A stretch of 64,000 nucleotides of DNA from Rhodobacteraceae bacterium IMCC1335. GTDB lineage: Bacteria; Pseudomonadota; Alphaproteobacteria; Rhodobacterales; Rhodobacteraceae. The stretch spans positions 1,674,001 to 1,738,000 of the forward strand of contig CP046864.1 of assembly GCA_039640495.1 (NCBI GenBank), given 5' to 3'. Under the pieces are notes generated by a model. The model worked only from the letters and a program-made list of their open reading frames with translations, did not search any database and had not been told where the DNA came from. Each line of letters opens with the position of its first letter. The stretch's first letter is position 1. Below are positions 27,090 to 36,463 of the stretch, in pieces. The position numbers and the translations under genes are program-made.

Positions 27090-27716
27090 CTAACTTTCCT
27101 GACTCACTCCGTTTTCAAGACGTAGACGTCTTTCAGATAATGTCTCATTCTCGAACACCCAGTAACGAGGTCCGGTAACAGATGATGAATTCCATCCATG
27201 ATCCCGATTGAGCAAGATCAACGAGGACTGTGTCAGTGATGTAACCTCACCCTCGAACTCAACATTTCTGTCATCGACCACTTTAACTGTCACAGTTTCA
27301 TCTCTGACAAAGTGAAGTATTGAACCAACAGGAATTCCGACAGACGAAAAAGTGAAATTCGACCTTCTTCCTCGTTCTTTATTCAGTGACTGTTGTTCTT
27401 CTTGGTCTTCAACAAAATCGCTGTTTGGAGTGATATTCTGGATTTCAACTAACTTAAGTATCGATAGAACTCGTTCAGGATTGATCCTAAAGAACTCTCT
27501 CTTTGGATTGACCCTGTGATCACCAAACCCATCATGAAGATGTTTTTCCACCTTCGATGAATCTGAAACCACACAAGCGTAGTAGACCTCAAATGGGACA
27601 GGTACACCCGAATGCGATGATAGTGATCTTACTCGTTCTTCAAGATTTGTCGTTTTCCCTATTTTTACAAGATCAGGGATAACGGGGTTTGTGAGGATAT
27701 AGACTATCTCGGTCAA
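27090..27716 (-). CDS. GIY-YIG nuclease-like protein (T5orf172/MUG113 type)
   Basis: 208 residues from a TTG that overlaps the hsdR stop (TTGA). The N-terminus has the GIY-YIG core in its T5orf172 form: VYILTNPVIPDLVKIGKT (residues 5-22), then LEERVRSLS, EVYYACVVSD, VEKHLHDGF and KREFFRINPE (about 73-82), which hold the usual Arg, His and Glu positions. A linker and a small beta-rich C-terminal domain follow (GPRYWVFENETL). Relatives occur in phages and R-M loci. It could be a nuclease acting with or beside the type I system. Confidence 0.7.
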   Translation of the reverse strand: MTEIVYILTNPVIPDLVKIGKTTNLEERVRSLSSHSGVPVPFEVYYACVVSDSSKVEKHLHDGFGDHRVNPKREFFRINPERVLSILKLVEIQNITPNSDFVEDQEEQQSLNKERGRRSNFTFSSVGIPVGSILHFVRDETVTVKVVDDRNVEFEGEVTSLTQSSLILLNRDHGWNSSSVTGPRYWVFENETLSERRLRLENGVSQES

Positions 27717-29930
27717 GGTTGAACCCTCTGAGTTTGATAATCCTTATACATCATTTGGAAGATGAGGTTCTTCATCGATGGGTTATCATCCATTTTCTTG
27801 TAGAAATCGAACCTCTCATTGATGTAATCGATCATCATTCCTTCAAATTGTTGTTTGAAGAAGTTACGTTTGTTGTCTTCGGTATTATTACCATTCATGT
27901 ATTTTTCGACTTCTGGATCTTCGATCAATCTCTTACTCAACCTTGAAAGATCCAACCGATCTTCCTCGGTCAAATTTACCCCGTAGGTGTTGTTCACCTG
28001 ATTGATGATTTCCGATAAGAAATCGTATTCTGGTTCCTGAACACCGGTGGAATCAAAATCTGGTGGATTCAAGATTGTGTCCTCTCGAACAAGATCTTCA
28101 ACGTGTTCATGGATCTTTTGGATTCTTAAGGAATCCAAATCAATCGTGTCTGATAGATCAAATCTGTCCGTCTGACGTTTTGGTAACTTCTTATTGAGAT
28201 ACTTAAGAAAGACGAAGGTCTTCTCTAGTTCAATATCACTGAAGTTGATGATTTGAGAAAGATACCCATACATTCTGATGTATGACTGAATTTTGGATCT
28301 GAAATCTTCTTTGATCTCGTCTTCGTCAATCGAGTTAAACTTATCGACAACATGATCCAATATTGGATGAAGATTTCCTTCATCTCGTTTAGGGTCATAG
28401 AAAACTTCACAGAACCGATTAACATCCTCATTAGTGTAAAGATGGAAATCATAGACCTCACGTTGTAGGTCATAGAGACGGTTCGGATCGGTTTCACCTT
28501 CAAGGATTGTTGATTGATAGAACCGTTGAAAAGACTCACGGATATCTTCCGGTTCATTCACAAAATCCAAAACAAAGGTCTGTGTTTTTCCTGATGTCGT
28601 TCTGTTCAACCGTGAAAGTGTCTGAACACATTGAACACCTCCAAGTTTTTTATCGACATACATTGATTGAACGAGAGGTTCGTCGAAACCAGTTTGGAAC
28701 TTATTTGCTACGACTAATAATCGATACTTCGGATTCTTCAGACCAAGGGGGACATCACCTTCATGACCAATAGTTTGGTTACACCCTGGTTCTGAGAATT
28801 TTTCACCATCAATCGATACTTCACCTGAAAATCCAACCAAACATCTATAAGAAAGACCTCTCTCCTCCAGTTGTTTGTTGATCTCATTGAAATACCAAAC
28901 ACAATGTTTCCGAGACTGTGTGACGATCATCCCCCTTGATCGACCTTGTATCTCTTTTGAACCTTTTTCGATCCAGTGATCCAACATAATTTGGACCTTA
29001 TTTCGGATCGTCATCTCATGTGAGTCAACATACCGAACAAGTTCTCTCTTACCTTTACCGGTAGGGACTTCGATATCCCCATCCTTGGTTTGTTTTACTT
29101 TGAAGTATCGTTTGTATGTTGTGTAGTTCTGGAGAACATCGAGTGTGAAACCCTCATGTATCGATTGATACATTGAGTAGATATGGAAGGGAACAAAGGT
29201 TCCCTCGGTGGTTTTCGTTCCAAACAACTCAAGGGTCTTTTCCTTTGGTGTTCCTGTGAAACCAAAGAATGAAATGTGATCTTGTTTCCCTCGACTTTGG
29301 ATTTCTTGTCTCAACATCTCCTCGTAATCAAAATCATCATCGTCATCCGACTTTGACAGTGATTTTTTGAGTTCTTTGGACAACTCTCCAGATTGACTGG
29401 AATGAACTTCATCAATGATCACACCAAAGGTCCGATTACCCAATGATGAAATTGTTTCAGAGATGAATGGGAATTTTTGGATTGTCGTGATTACGATATC
29501 CTTACCTTGTTCTAAGAACTTCTTAAGTTCTTGAGAACCATGTTCAACACCATTCACAACACCATCGATCTTTTCGAGTGACCGAATAGTATTTCGAAGT
29601 TGATCATCCAAAACTGTTCTATCGGTTACAACGATGATTGTGTCGAACATCCTCTTTGTATCACCTGTTGATCGATACAATGAGGTGAGCGTGTGTGATC
29701 TCCGAGGAAATCCTAGAAAGGATCTTGTTCTCTGTATCTACATCGTAAATCTCTTGAAGACGACCCCATTCTTCGGGTTGTGTTCTCTTGATGAAATCGA
29801 CGACGTGATCTCGGATTAAACAAAGATTACGATCGTATTCGCTGAAATGGGTTGTTGAATATCCGACCGTTTGGAGATGATCTTCAATATGTTCCTCAAA
29901 CCGTTTTTCGGTAGGACTCAGAGCACTCAT
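27713..29930 (-). pseudogene. hsdR: HsdR with internal deletion (no nuclease domain, no Walker A)
   Basis: The N-terminal frame (29930 to about 29700) is typical HsdR: EKRFEEHIEDHL, SEYDRNLCLI, FIKRTQPEEW. Near 29700 it passes out of frame into SHTLTSLYRSTGDTKRMFDT, which belongs just after Walker A in intact proteins. The PD-(D/E)xK nuclease region and GxGKS are therefore missing, roughly 200 residues by comparison with the family. Downstream helicase motifs remain: DEVHSSQSG (II), FGFTGTPK (III), NKFQTGFDEP (V), QTLSRLNRT (VI), plus the C-terminal HsdM-binding part. The result cannot translocate or cut DNA. Two separate products could still be made. Confidence 0.85.
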
Positions 29931-31213
29931 ATCATTTCCTCTGATATTCTCACCTTACCAGTCACAACAGAAGAGATTAAGGATTGACGATATTCAACAA
30001 AAAGAGAAATTCTATCTTTCTCCAATCTTATCATTTCTTCAATTTGTTTAAGTTCCTTATCTAACTGTTTCGTCATGTCCTTCTGTTCTTTTTGTGGTGG
30101 GACTGGAACAAACACTTCAACTAGATCCCCCATGTAAATCCCACCAATTGTTGATTGATTTACATTTTGTTTTATTTGACCTTGGACTGTTTCACTTGAC
30201 AAAAGTTGTCCCATATAAAACGAATCCCACGAGGATTTGGGTCTTATGAAACAAACACTTCGTTGAAAGGACAGTGAGTCATCTAACGTATAAACCGTAG
30301 TTTTTCCTAACGTTGCTCCAATCGAGACAAATAAAATATCACCTTTCTTTGGGTATCCGTTACCGGTTATCAAAAGATGGTCTTCTTCTGAAATTCTCCG
30401 TTCAGAATCCGTAATTACCAGATTCCCGTCTTGGATGTTCTTCCCACTGAGAAGGAGATACCCGTCAGCAACATTTTTGTGAGTTCCATGAGTTCCGTCT
30501 TTGATACCATCGATCTGATAACGTAACTTGGATATACTCCAATGTTTCGGGATCTCACCAATCCATTCAACACCACTGTCTTTCATCTCAACATTTGGAT
30601 CGAGACCTTTAGTGACGTATTGATTGATCAAGGAAGTTCTTTGTTCTTTAAGGATTTCTATTTTCTTCTGAATCTTATCGACCAATGAATCAATCTGACT
30701 GGTCTTTTTATCAAGGTATTGGGAGATAAGTTTTTGTTCTTCAATTGGAGGAACAACTAAATTTTCGTCTTTAAGGTGTGTAAATGATATTGTCTGTCGA
30801 ACACCTTGTCCCAAACTCTTCATGTATTCTACGTCAAATTTTCTCAATAAGTATTCGTAGTAGTTAGGGTGAAGATGGTCACGGAGTTTCAGAACAATGT
30901 ATCCTTGACTGACTACCACGTTAATTCTTGATAAAGCAATTCTCAGACTTTTTAAATCGTAGTTGAGATTTAGAGGGTTTATTAAAAATTCCCCTTCTAG
31001 AACCTCTTGATAACCTTCTTTCGTAGACTCAGGAATTGACTCATCATCCTTGTAAATTACCTGACCAAAACTTATCGAACCCGAATTTAACTCTGGGTTT
31101 TTTGTTGATCTTTTCTCGTCAAAAAGGTGTTTGAAACGAGAAACTTTCCAATTCGAAGGAATACTCCCTATCCAATCAACACCTATATTTTTATTCTCAA
31201 CTGAATTACTCAT
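29927..31213 (-). CDS. hsdS: Type I restriction-modification specificity subunit HsdS
   Basis: 428 residues with two target-recognition domains in the usual tandem layout. TRD1 begins VDWIGSIPSNWKVSRFK and TRD2 begins VEWIGEIPKHWSISKLR. Each is followed by a long helical spacer (LISQYLDKKTSQIDSLVDKI; MTKQLDKELKQIEEMIRLEK). The subunit sets the bipartite recognition sequence of the methylase, which cannot be predicted here. The start overlaps the hsdM end by 8 bases and the end overlaps the hsdR start by 4, so the three form one translationally coupled unit. No disruption seen. Confidence 0.92.
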   Translation of the reverse strand: MSNSVENKNIGVDWIGSIPSNWKVSRFKHLFDEKRSTKNPELNSGSISFGQVIYKDDESIPESTKEGYQEVLEGEFLINPLNLNYDLKSLRIALSRINVVVSQGYIVLKLRDHLHPNYYEYLLRKFDVEYMKSLGQGVRQTISFTHLKDENLVVPPIEEQKLISQYLDKKTSQIDSLVDKIQKKIEILKEQRTSLINQYVTKGLDPNVEMKDSGVEWIGEIPKHWSISKLRYQIDGIKDGTHGTHKNVADGYLLLSGKNIQDGNLVITDSERRISEEDHLLITGNGYPKKGDILFVSIGATLGKTTVYTLDDSLSFQRSVCFIRPKSSWDSFYMGQLLSSETVQGQIKQNVNQSTIGGIYMGDLVEVFVPVPPQKEQKDMTKQLDKELKQIEEMIRLEKDRISLFVEYRQSLISSVVTGKVRISEEMI

Positions 31214-32918
31214 TAGTCATCTCCAACGATAACTTTTGAATTTCATCATCTAGGTTTTTGAGATCGTTTGAAATCACTTCCAAACTTCTTAGTGGAGTGA
31301 ATTGATAGAAATACTTGGTGAAATTGATTTCATAACCGACCTTGTCCTTTGATCGATCCATCCAAGAGTCGGATAGATGTGGTCTTACTTCACGGTCGTA
31401 GTAATCATCAATACTCTCTGAAAGAGGAACTCGTTCTGTATCCCGTTTTGACGTGTCTGGTTTCGGATTTCCTTTTTTGTCCGTTTTGGTATAACCGTTT
31501 TCGATAAGTGGTTGTTCAACGACCACCTTTGTGTAACCAAAGAAATTATTAGGGTAAATCTTACAGAATTCGTTTTCTTGGTTGTTCTGATAGATTTCAA
31601 ATAGTTGTTGGGATTGTTCGTCGGTAATGTATTTACCTTTATCACCAAGATTTTTTCTCATTTGAGAGAAAAAAGAAGTTCCATCGATGAGTTGAACCTT
31701 ACCTTTACGGTCATAGGACTTCTTATTCGTAACAATCCAAATGTAGGTTGTGATACCTGTGTTGAAGAACATTCGATCAGGTAGTGAAACGATACATTCC
31801 AACCAATCATTTTCGATTATCCATTTACGGATTTCGGATTCACCACTACCAGCATCACCCGTAAATAAAGGTGATCCGTTAAAGACGATACCAATACGAG
31901 AACCTTCAGGGTTCATCTTGTGAATCAGATGTTGAAGGAACAACAATGATCCGTCTGATGTTCTTGGTGTTCCAACGAAGAAACGACCATTCGGGTCTTT
32001 TGCTTCCTCATTAACGAATTCTGCTTCTGACTTCCAACTAACCCCAAATGGTGGGTTGGTAATCATATAATCAAATTTACGACCTTGATGACGATCATCT
32101 GAGATGGATGATGTTGGACCCTGAATGTTTTCAGGATTCTCATCCATCATGAGAAGATCAGACTTACAGATTGAGTAGGTTACATCGTTGAGTTCTTGAC
32201 CATACAAATCAATTTTGAGATTGGAGTTTATGTTCTCAAGAACCCACTCCTTACCGATCGTTAACATCCCTCCTGTTCCACAACACGGATCGAAGACAGA
32301 CCTAATTTTTCCTTCCCCTTGAAGGTCTTCCTTGTCCCCACCAAACACAAATGAGACGAGAAGTTTAACTACATCACGAGGAGTAAAGTGGTCACCACTT
32401 TCTTCATTCGACATCTCAGAGAATTTACGAAGAAGTTCTTCATAGACCGATCCCATCTGATGGTTGTCGATCTTGTCAGGATGTAAATCAAACTCTGTAA
32501 ATTTATCGATCAGTAGATACAGACGTTTATTCTTGTGAAGTTTCTCGACTAGTGGGATGATAGAAAAGTTTTCAATGATGTCGAGAACATTTTTTGAATA
32601 ACCTTGAACGTAATTATTGAAGTTCATCAACACGTTTGTCGGGTCACTTTTGATACGTGAAAGATCAAATTTAGAGGTATTGAAGAATGGTAGTCCAACC
32701 TGTCTTAGAATGACCGGAGAGGGGTCTGAGAGTTGGTCTTTGAAATTGTTATAGAGTTCATATACCTCGTCCTTTTTAGGTTCTAGAACACAATCCAGTC
32801 GTCTCATGACAACGAAAGGTAGGATGACCCGACCATACTCAGAAGGTCTGAAAAGACCACGAAGGACATCGTCTGCTGATGACCAAATTAAGGATGACAG
32901 GTTAGTTGTGTTATTCAT
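31206..32918 (-). CDS. hsdM: Type I restriction-modification methyltransferase subunit HsdM
   Basis: 570 residues, full length. The N-terminal helical domain (WSSADDVLRGLFRPSEYGRVILP) is followed by the SAM-binding motif I FDPCCGTGGML (about 213-223) and the catalytic NPPFG motif of N6-adenine methylases (about 288-292). A TPRTSDGSLLFLQHLI block follows, with the C-terminal helical part. With HsdS it should methylate adenine in both half-sites. It looks intact although hsdR is not, so the locus may now act as a methylation-only system. Confidence 0.93.
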   Translation of the reverse strand: MNNTTNLSSLIWSSADDVLRGLFRPSEYGRVILPFVVMRRLDCVLEPKKDEVYELYNNFKDQLSDPSPVILRQVGLPFFNTSKFDLSRIKSDPTNVLMNFNNYVQGYSKNVLDIIENFSIIPLVEKLHKNKRLYLLIDKFTEFDLHPDKIDNHQMGSVYEELLRKFSEMSNEESGDHFTPRDVVKLLVSFVFGGDKEDLQGEGKIRSVFDPCCGTGGMLTIGKEWVLENINSNLKIDLYGQELNDVTYSICKSDLLMMDENPENIQGPTSSISDDRHQGRKFDYMITNPPFGVSWKSEAEFVNEEAKDPNGRFFVGTPRTSDGSLLFLQHLIHKMNPEGSRIGIVFNGSPLFTGDAGSGESEIRKWIIENDWLECIVSLPDRMFFNTGITTYIWIVTNKKSYDRKGKVQLIDGTSFFSQMRKNLGDKGKYITDEQSQQLFEIYQNNQENEFCKIYPNNFFGYTKVVVEQPLIENGYTKTDKKGNPKPDTSKRDTERVPLSESIDDYYDREVRPHLSDSWMDRSKDKVGYEINFTKYFYQFTPLRSLEVISNDLKNLDDEIQKLSLEMTNE

Positions 32919-32928
32919 AAAATATCCT

Positions 32929-33489
32929 TTATCGTGATGGGAGGATCACTTTTTCATATATCGACCTTGATAGATGTTTATACAAGGGAGGTGTAACCAT
33001 CCGTCCACATCGTTCTGCTTTTTGGTTAAAGGTCCCGGTCAAACGGAAGTCATCCGGCAACCCCATTAATCTTTTGAGTTCATCAGTCGTAAAGACTCTA
33101 TCTTCATCGGGATGGTGGATTCCACCGCCACCACCTTGTTGTCCCATCTGGGTCAGAGTTGGAGATGGGTGATCCCAACTTGCTCGAACTAGGTTAAAAT
33201 CCGATGTCCAGTCCGGATCGATATTACCAACTCCAATCGGGCGGGATGGATTTTTAGGAATAGACTTCAATATCTCATAGGCAGAGGACTTCACTGACGA
33301 CATTAATAGATAATTTCTTTGCGTCGGATCTATTTCCAAACCCTGAAGTCCATCTTTAAGTGTTGGTTCATAGATTGATCCCTGAGGATAAATCTCTAGG
33401 AGATCCCTTTCTGATTTTATGCCTACCTTGCGACAAATATCTGGTCTAACCGCTATTGCGATTAGTCTATTTCTTCGTTGTGGATCGAC
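32929..33489 (-). pseudogene. 3' fragment of a DNA cytosine-5 methyltransferase
   Basis: The frame opens at 33489 with DPQRRNRLIAIAVRPD, corresponding to motif VIII (normally GVPQ.R.R), and runs through SPTLTQMGQQGGGGGIHHPD, a DELKRLMGLPDDFRLTG block (motif IX region) and a degenerate motif X (PPLYKHLSRSIYEKVI). All earlier motifs, including the catalytic Pro-Cys, are absent. An ATG at 33339 could yield a 136-residue tail. The stop lies 10 bases before hsdM. Confidence 0.7.
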
Positions 33490-33664
33490 TCAGTGACAGA
33501 ACATCTTGTCTAAGGGTCGAATAACCTCGGATAGATTTGTCGATATGATCATCAAACTCTTTAGAGAAGTTTGTGAATGAAAATTTAGTGTCAGTTTGCT
33601 CGTCCGGTCTAGTTTGACCATCAGGGGTGTGAATTAATGAATAATCACCATCACTCTTTGACAT
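33467..33664 (-). pseudogene. 5' fragment of a SAM methyltransferase-like gene
   Basis: The ATG at 33664 has a strong GGGGAGGA site, so the start looks genuine. The product reads FSFTNFSKEFDDHIDKSIRG then YSTLRQDVLSLSR, which resembles the lead-in to small class I SAM methyltransferases found in phages. Where the SAM-binding motif should follow, it instead runs out of frame into the cytosine methylase remnant, ending STTKK. The family call is tentative. Confidence 0.45.
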
Positions 33665-33727
33665 GTCTGTCCTCCCCACAATATAGATTTCTTATAAGAA
33701 ATCATGTTACCAGTTACTAATCCAATG

Positions 33728-34321
33728 TCATGGATTTCTTTCTCGATTCACCCTCGAAACCGACATTTTAGAAATTTGAAGAACCCTTGATACCTCTGAA
33801 AGTGACGTCCCTTCGTCTATGAGTGACCAAATTCTAACTTTCGTTTCTTCATCTATCTTAGTTGGTCTGCCTAACTTAGTCCCTTTGGATTTAACCCTCT
33901 CCAATCCTAACTTGACCCGTTCTGAGATCATCGACCTTTCAAATTCTGAAAACACACCCACCATTTGAAACATCATCCGACCAGAAGGGGTAGAGGTGTC
34001 AAGTCCCGACTGGTGAATGTATAAGTGACAGTTGACCGACTGAACTTCATTCAGAAATTCAACTAGATGCTGGAGTGAGCGACCTAAACGAGAGATATCC
34101 CACACGAGAATTCTGTTGAATTTTCTTCTTACCATATCCTTACAAAGTCGATCAAACTCTGGTCTTTTGTCTCGTCCCTTGGTCCCTGATATTCCCTCAT
34201 CAACATATGTTTGAACCAATTCCCAACCGTTTCGACTTACGATTTCTTGTAGGAAATTGATCTGATTATCCGAGGTCTGTTCAGTTGTTGATACTCGACC
34301 ATAAATTGCTACACGGTCCAA
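33728..34321 (-). CDS. Serine recombinase (resolvase/invertase family)
   Basis: 197 residues, the size of small resolvases such as Hin and Tn3 TnpR. The catalytic serine lies in YGRVSTTEQ (near residue 11). The conserved arginines and helices are present (DEGISGTKGRDKRPEFDRL, WDISRLGRSLQHL, MFQMVGVFSEFERSMISER). A C-terminal HTH follows (GTSLSEVSRVLQISKMSVSRV). It sits at the glmS-proximal edge of the island. It may mediate inversion, resolution or entry of the element, but small recombinases of this type usually need a transposase to integrate. Confidence 0.9.
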   Translation of the reverse strand: MDRVAIYGRVSTTEQTSDNQINFLQEIVSRNGWELVQTYVDEGISGTKGRDKRPEFDRLCKDMVRRKFNRILVWDISRLGRSLQHLVEFLNEVQSVNCHLYIHQSGLDTSTPSGRMMFQMVGVFSEFERSMISERVKLGLERVKSKGTKLGRPTKIDEETKVRIWSLIDEGTSLSEVSRVLQISKMSVSRVNRERNP

Positions 34322-34632
34322 AACTTCACTCCTTCTCTGATATAAAAGTAGTCTTGGTCAACCGACACAAAAGTGCCGTTGATCCGTTCTTTTCTCTTTT
34401 GAAATTTGTTGTGAGTAACCCAAACAAGTTTTGGGTTATAAGAAAGACCAGTAGGGGTAGAGATCTGCTGACTATTGAGAAAATCGGAGATTTGAACAGA
34501 ATTGAGACCCTTTTCATAAAGGGTCTCAATCAATAGAAGACGTTTAAGTTGGTCTTCCGGTATGTCCTTTAATGTAAGGATTTGGGTCACAACTTTGATG
34601 TCAAAACCGTAATCAACATCCTCGCATTTTAT
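34309..34632 (-). CDS. Recombinase-associated HTH protein, 5' end uncertain
   Basis: The frame is open through the glmS end, so no natural ATG is visible; a GTG at 34590 is the first usable codon. The sequence has a helical part (PEDQLKRLLLIETLYEKGLNS), then VQISDFLNSQQISTPTGLSY and VWVTHNKFQKRKERIN. This LN..I.TP.G..W pattern resembles the recombinase-type DNA-binding domain of large serine recombinases. It overlaps the recombinase start by 13 bases, so the two are coupled. The 5' end may have been cut at the island boundary. Confidence 0.5.
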   Translation of the reverse strand: MKCEDVDYGFDIKVVTQILTLKDIPEDQLKRLLLIETLYEKGLNSVQISDFLNSQQISTPTGLSYNPKLVWVTHNKFQKRKERINGTFVSVDQDYFYIREGVKFWTV

Positions 34633-34642
34633 ATTGCGAAAT

Positions 34643-36463
34643 CTATTCCACTGTGACCGACTTAGCCAAATTCCGCGGTTGGTCAACATCCGTCCCCATC
34701 GTCACGGCAGTGTAATAGGCCAATAATTGCGCGGGAATGGCGTATAAAATTGGCGTGAGTGCTTCATGGCAAGGCGGCATGGAAACTTTATGCCAAGGTT
34801 CTTCTCCAGCTACTTCAAGCCCTGAAGGTTCAGAGAAAAGGGCTATTTTGCCTTTGCGTGCCATCACTTCTTGCATGTTGGACATGGTTTTTTCGAATAA
34901 TGTATCTTTAGGGGCAAACACAACCACCGGCACTGCGCCATCCACCAACGCAATCGGTCCGTGCTTCAATTCACCCGCTGCATAAGCTTCGGCGTGTATA
35001 TAGCTGAGCTCTTTTAGCTTTAGCGCCCCTTCAAGCGCCAGTGGATACATTAAACCCCTCCCAAGAAATAAGATATCTTGGCTTTTCGCCAGATCATTGG
35101 CAACTGTTTGATAGGCCTCGCGCTGATCAAGCGCTCGGTTGATTAAGGCCGGCAGATCCAAAATTGCCTGTGATAAGGTTTCGTGCGCGCGCGCGCTCAT
35201 AGAGCCGCGCGCCTCGGCTGCTTTCATTGCGATTGCGAGCAGAACCGTTAATTGGCAGGTGAAGGCTTTTGTTGATGCAACACCGATTTCAATTCCGGCG
35301 TAAATAGGAAAATTGACGTCACTTTCGCGGGCGATTGAGCTTTCCGCGACATTGGTTACCGACCAAATTTCAGCGGCTTTTCCCGCGCAATAGCGCAGCG
35401 CAGCCAGGGTATCTGCGGTTTCTCCGGATTGGCTGACGAAGATCGCTAAAGTATTTGGGGTAATGGGCGGCTCGCGATATCGAAATTCCGAAGCAATATC
35501 GATTTCAGCGGGCATATCTGCCAATTGTTCCAGCCAGTATTTTGCTGTGAGGCAGGCATAATAGCCAGTGCCGCATGCGATCAGCAAAACTCTATCAAAA
35601 CGACTGAAATCTATATCTTTAAGCCGCGTTTCTTGCGATTTTTTTGGATTGAAATATTGAGTGATTGCGGTTTTTATTACGCTGGGTTGCTCAAAAACCT
35701 CTTTTTCCATGAAATGGGTGTAACCATCCTTGTCATAGCGGCTGCTATCGCCGCGAATGATCCGCTTTTCGCGTTGAACGGGTTGGCCGTCTTTGTCATG
35801 GATCTCCACGCTTTGCCGAGTTAAAATGGCAAAATCGCCCTCTTCAAGATAGCTGAGTTGGTTGGTTAAAGGCGTTAAGGCAATTGCATCCGATCCAACA
35901 AACATCTCCCCCTTGCCATACCCGATCGCCAGGGGTGAGCCCTTGCGTGCTGCGATCATCAAATCGTCATATCCGGCGAATAAAAAACAAACCGCAAATG
36001 CGCCATCTAGCTTTTTCAACGTGCTGCGCGCCGCGTCGATAGGGCTTTGCCCTTGGGCAATAAAATGCCCCGTAAGCATCGCAATGGTTTCGGTGTCAGT
36101 ATCGGTTTCAGCGTGGATATTGTGCTCGGATAATTCACGCCGCAATTCGCGGAAATTCTCTACAATTCCGTTGTGGACTACGCTTACAGCGCCAAATTGA
36201 TGCGGATGGGCATTTGATAGCGTGGGCTTTCCGTGGGTGGCCCATCTTGTATGCCCAATGCCCGCGCGGCCGCGCAACGGTTCGCGCACCAGCACATCGC
36301 TTAATTCAACCAATTTGCCAACGGCCCGTCTGCGGTCCAACTTCCCATGTTCAATTGTGGCAACCCCGGCGCTGTCATAGCCGCGATATTCAAGCCGCTT
36401 TAACGACTCGACAAGTATAGGGGCAACTTCATTTTTCCCTAAAACTCCAACAATTCCACACAT
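34643..36463 (-). CDS. glmS: Glutamine-fructose-6-phosphate aminotransferase (isomerizing)
   Basis: 606 residues, full length. The N-terminal glutaminase begins MCGIVGVLG with catalytic Cys2, followed by HTRWATHGKP. Two SIS sugar-isomerase domains follow (ACGTGYYACLTAKYW, SQSGETADTLAALRY, GVASTKAFTCQ). The C-terminus is the conserved QPRNLAKSVTVE. It makes glucosamine-6-phosphate from fructose-6-phosphate and glutamine, the first step to UDP-GlcNAc for cell wall and LPS. The start overlaps the glmU stop (TGATG). The island begins immediately after the stop codon, leaving the coding sequence intact. Confidence 0.96.
   Translation of the reverse strand: MCGIVGVLGKNEVAPILVESLKRLEYRGYDSAGVATIEHGKLDRRRAVGKLVELSDVLVREPLRGRAGIGHTRWATHGKPTLSNAHPHQFGAVSVVHNGIVENFRELRRELSEHNIHAETDTDTETIAMLTGHFIAQGQSPIDAARSTLKKLDGAFAVCFLFAGYDDLMIAARKGSPLAIGYGKGEMFVGSDAIALTPLTNQLSYLEEGDFAILTRQSVEIHDKDGQPVQREKRIIRGDSSRYDKDGYTHFMEKEVFEQPSVIKTAITQYFNPKKSQETRLKDIDFSRFDRVLLIACGTGYYACLTAKYWLEQLADMPAEIDIASEFRYREPPITPNTLAIFVSQSGETADTLAALRYCAGKAAEIWSVTNVAESSIARESDVNFPIYAGIEIGVASTKAFTCQLTVLLAIAMKAAEARGSMSARAHETLSQAILDLPALINRALDQREAYQTVANDLAKSQDILFLGRGLMYPLALEGALKLKELSYIHAEAYAAGELKHGPIALVDGAVPVVVFAPKDTLFEKTMSNMQEVMARKGKIALFSEPSGLEVAGEEPWHKVSMPPCHEALTPILYAIPAQLLAYYTAVTMGTDVDQPRNLAKSVTVE

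Larger units (their letters stand above)
27088..34642. mobile_element. Restriction-modification island at the 3' end of glmS
   Basis: About 7.5 kb of clearly AT-richer DNA with different codon use, all genes on the minus strand. Contents: a serine recombinase at the glmS-proximal end, methyltransferase fragments, hsdM, hsdS, a deleted hsdR and a GIY-YIG gene. The left end abuts a truncated Sir2 relic and the right end begins within about 15-35 bases after the glmS stop, the classic attTn7 neighbourhood. No Tn7 transposition gene, terminal repeat or target duplication was found, so the mode of entry is inferred only. Confidence 0.7.

Noticed and set aside
27713..29680. 655-aa hsdR frame as a functional restriction subunit
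   Set aside because: The start is an internal TTG, and neither the nuclease motif nor Walker A is present.
27088..34642. Complete prophage or conjugative element
   Set aside because: No structural phage, integrase (tyrosine type), relaxase or replication genes are present.
34600..34700. Tn7-like transposon end beside glmS
   Set aside because: No Tn7-type terminal sequence, target duplication or tns gene could be found; only the position is suggestive.
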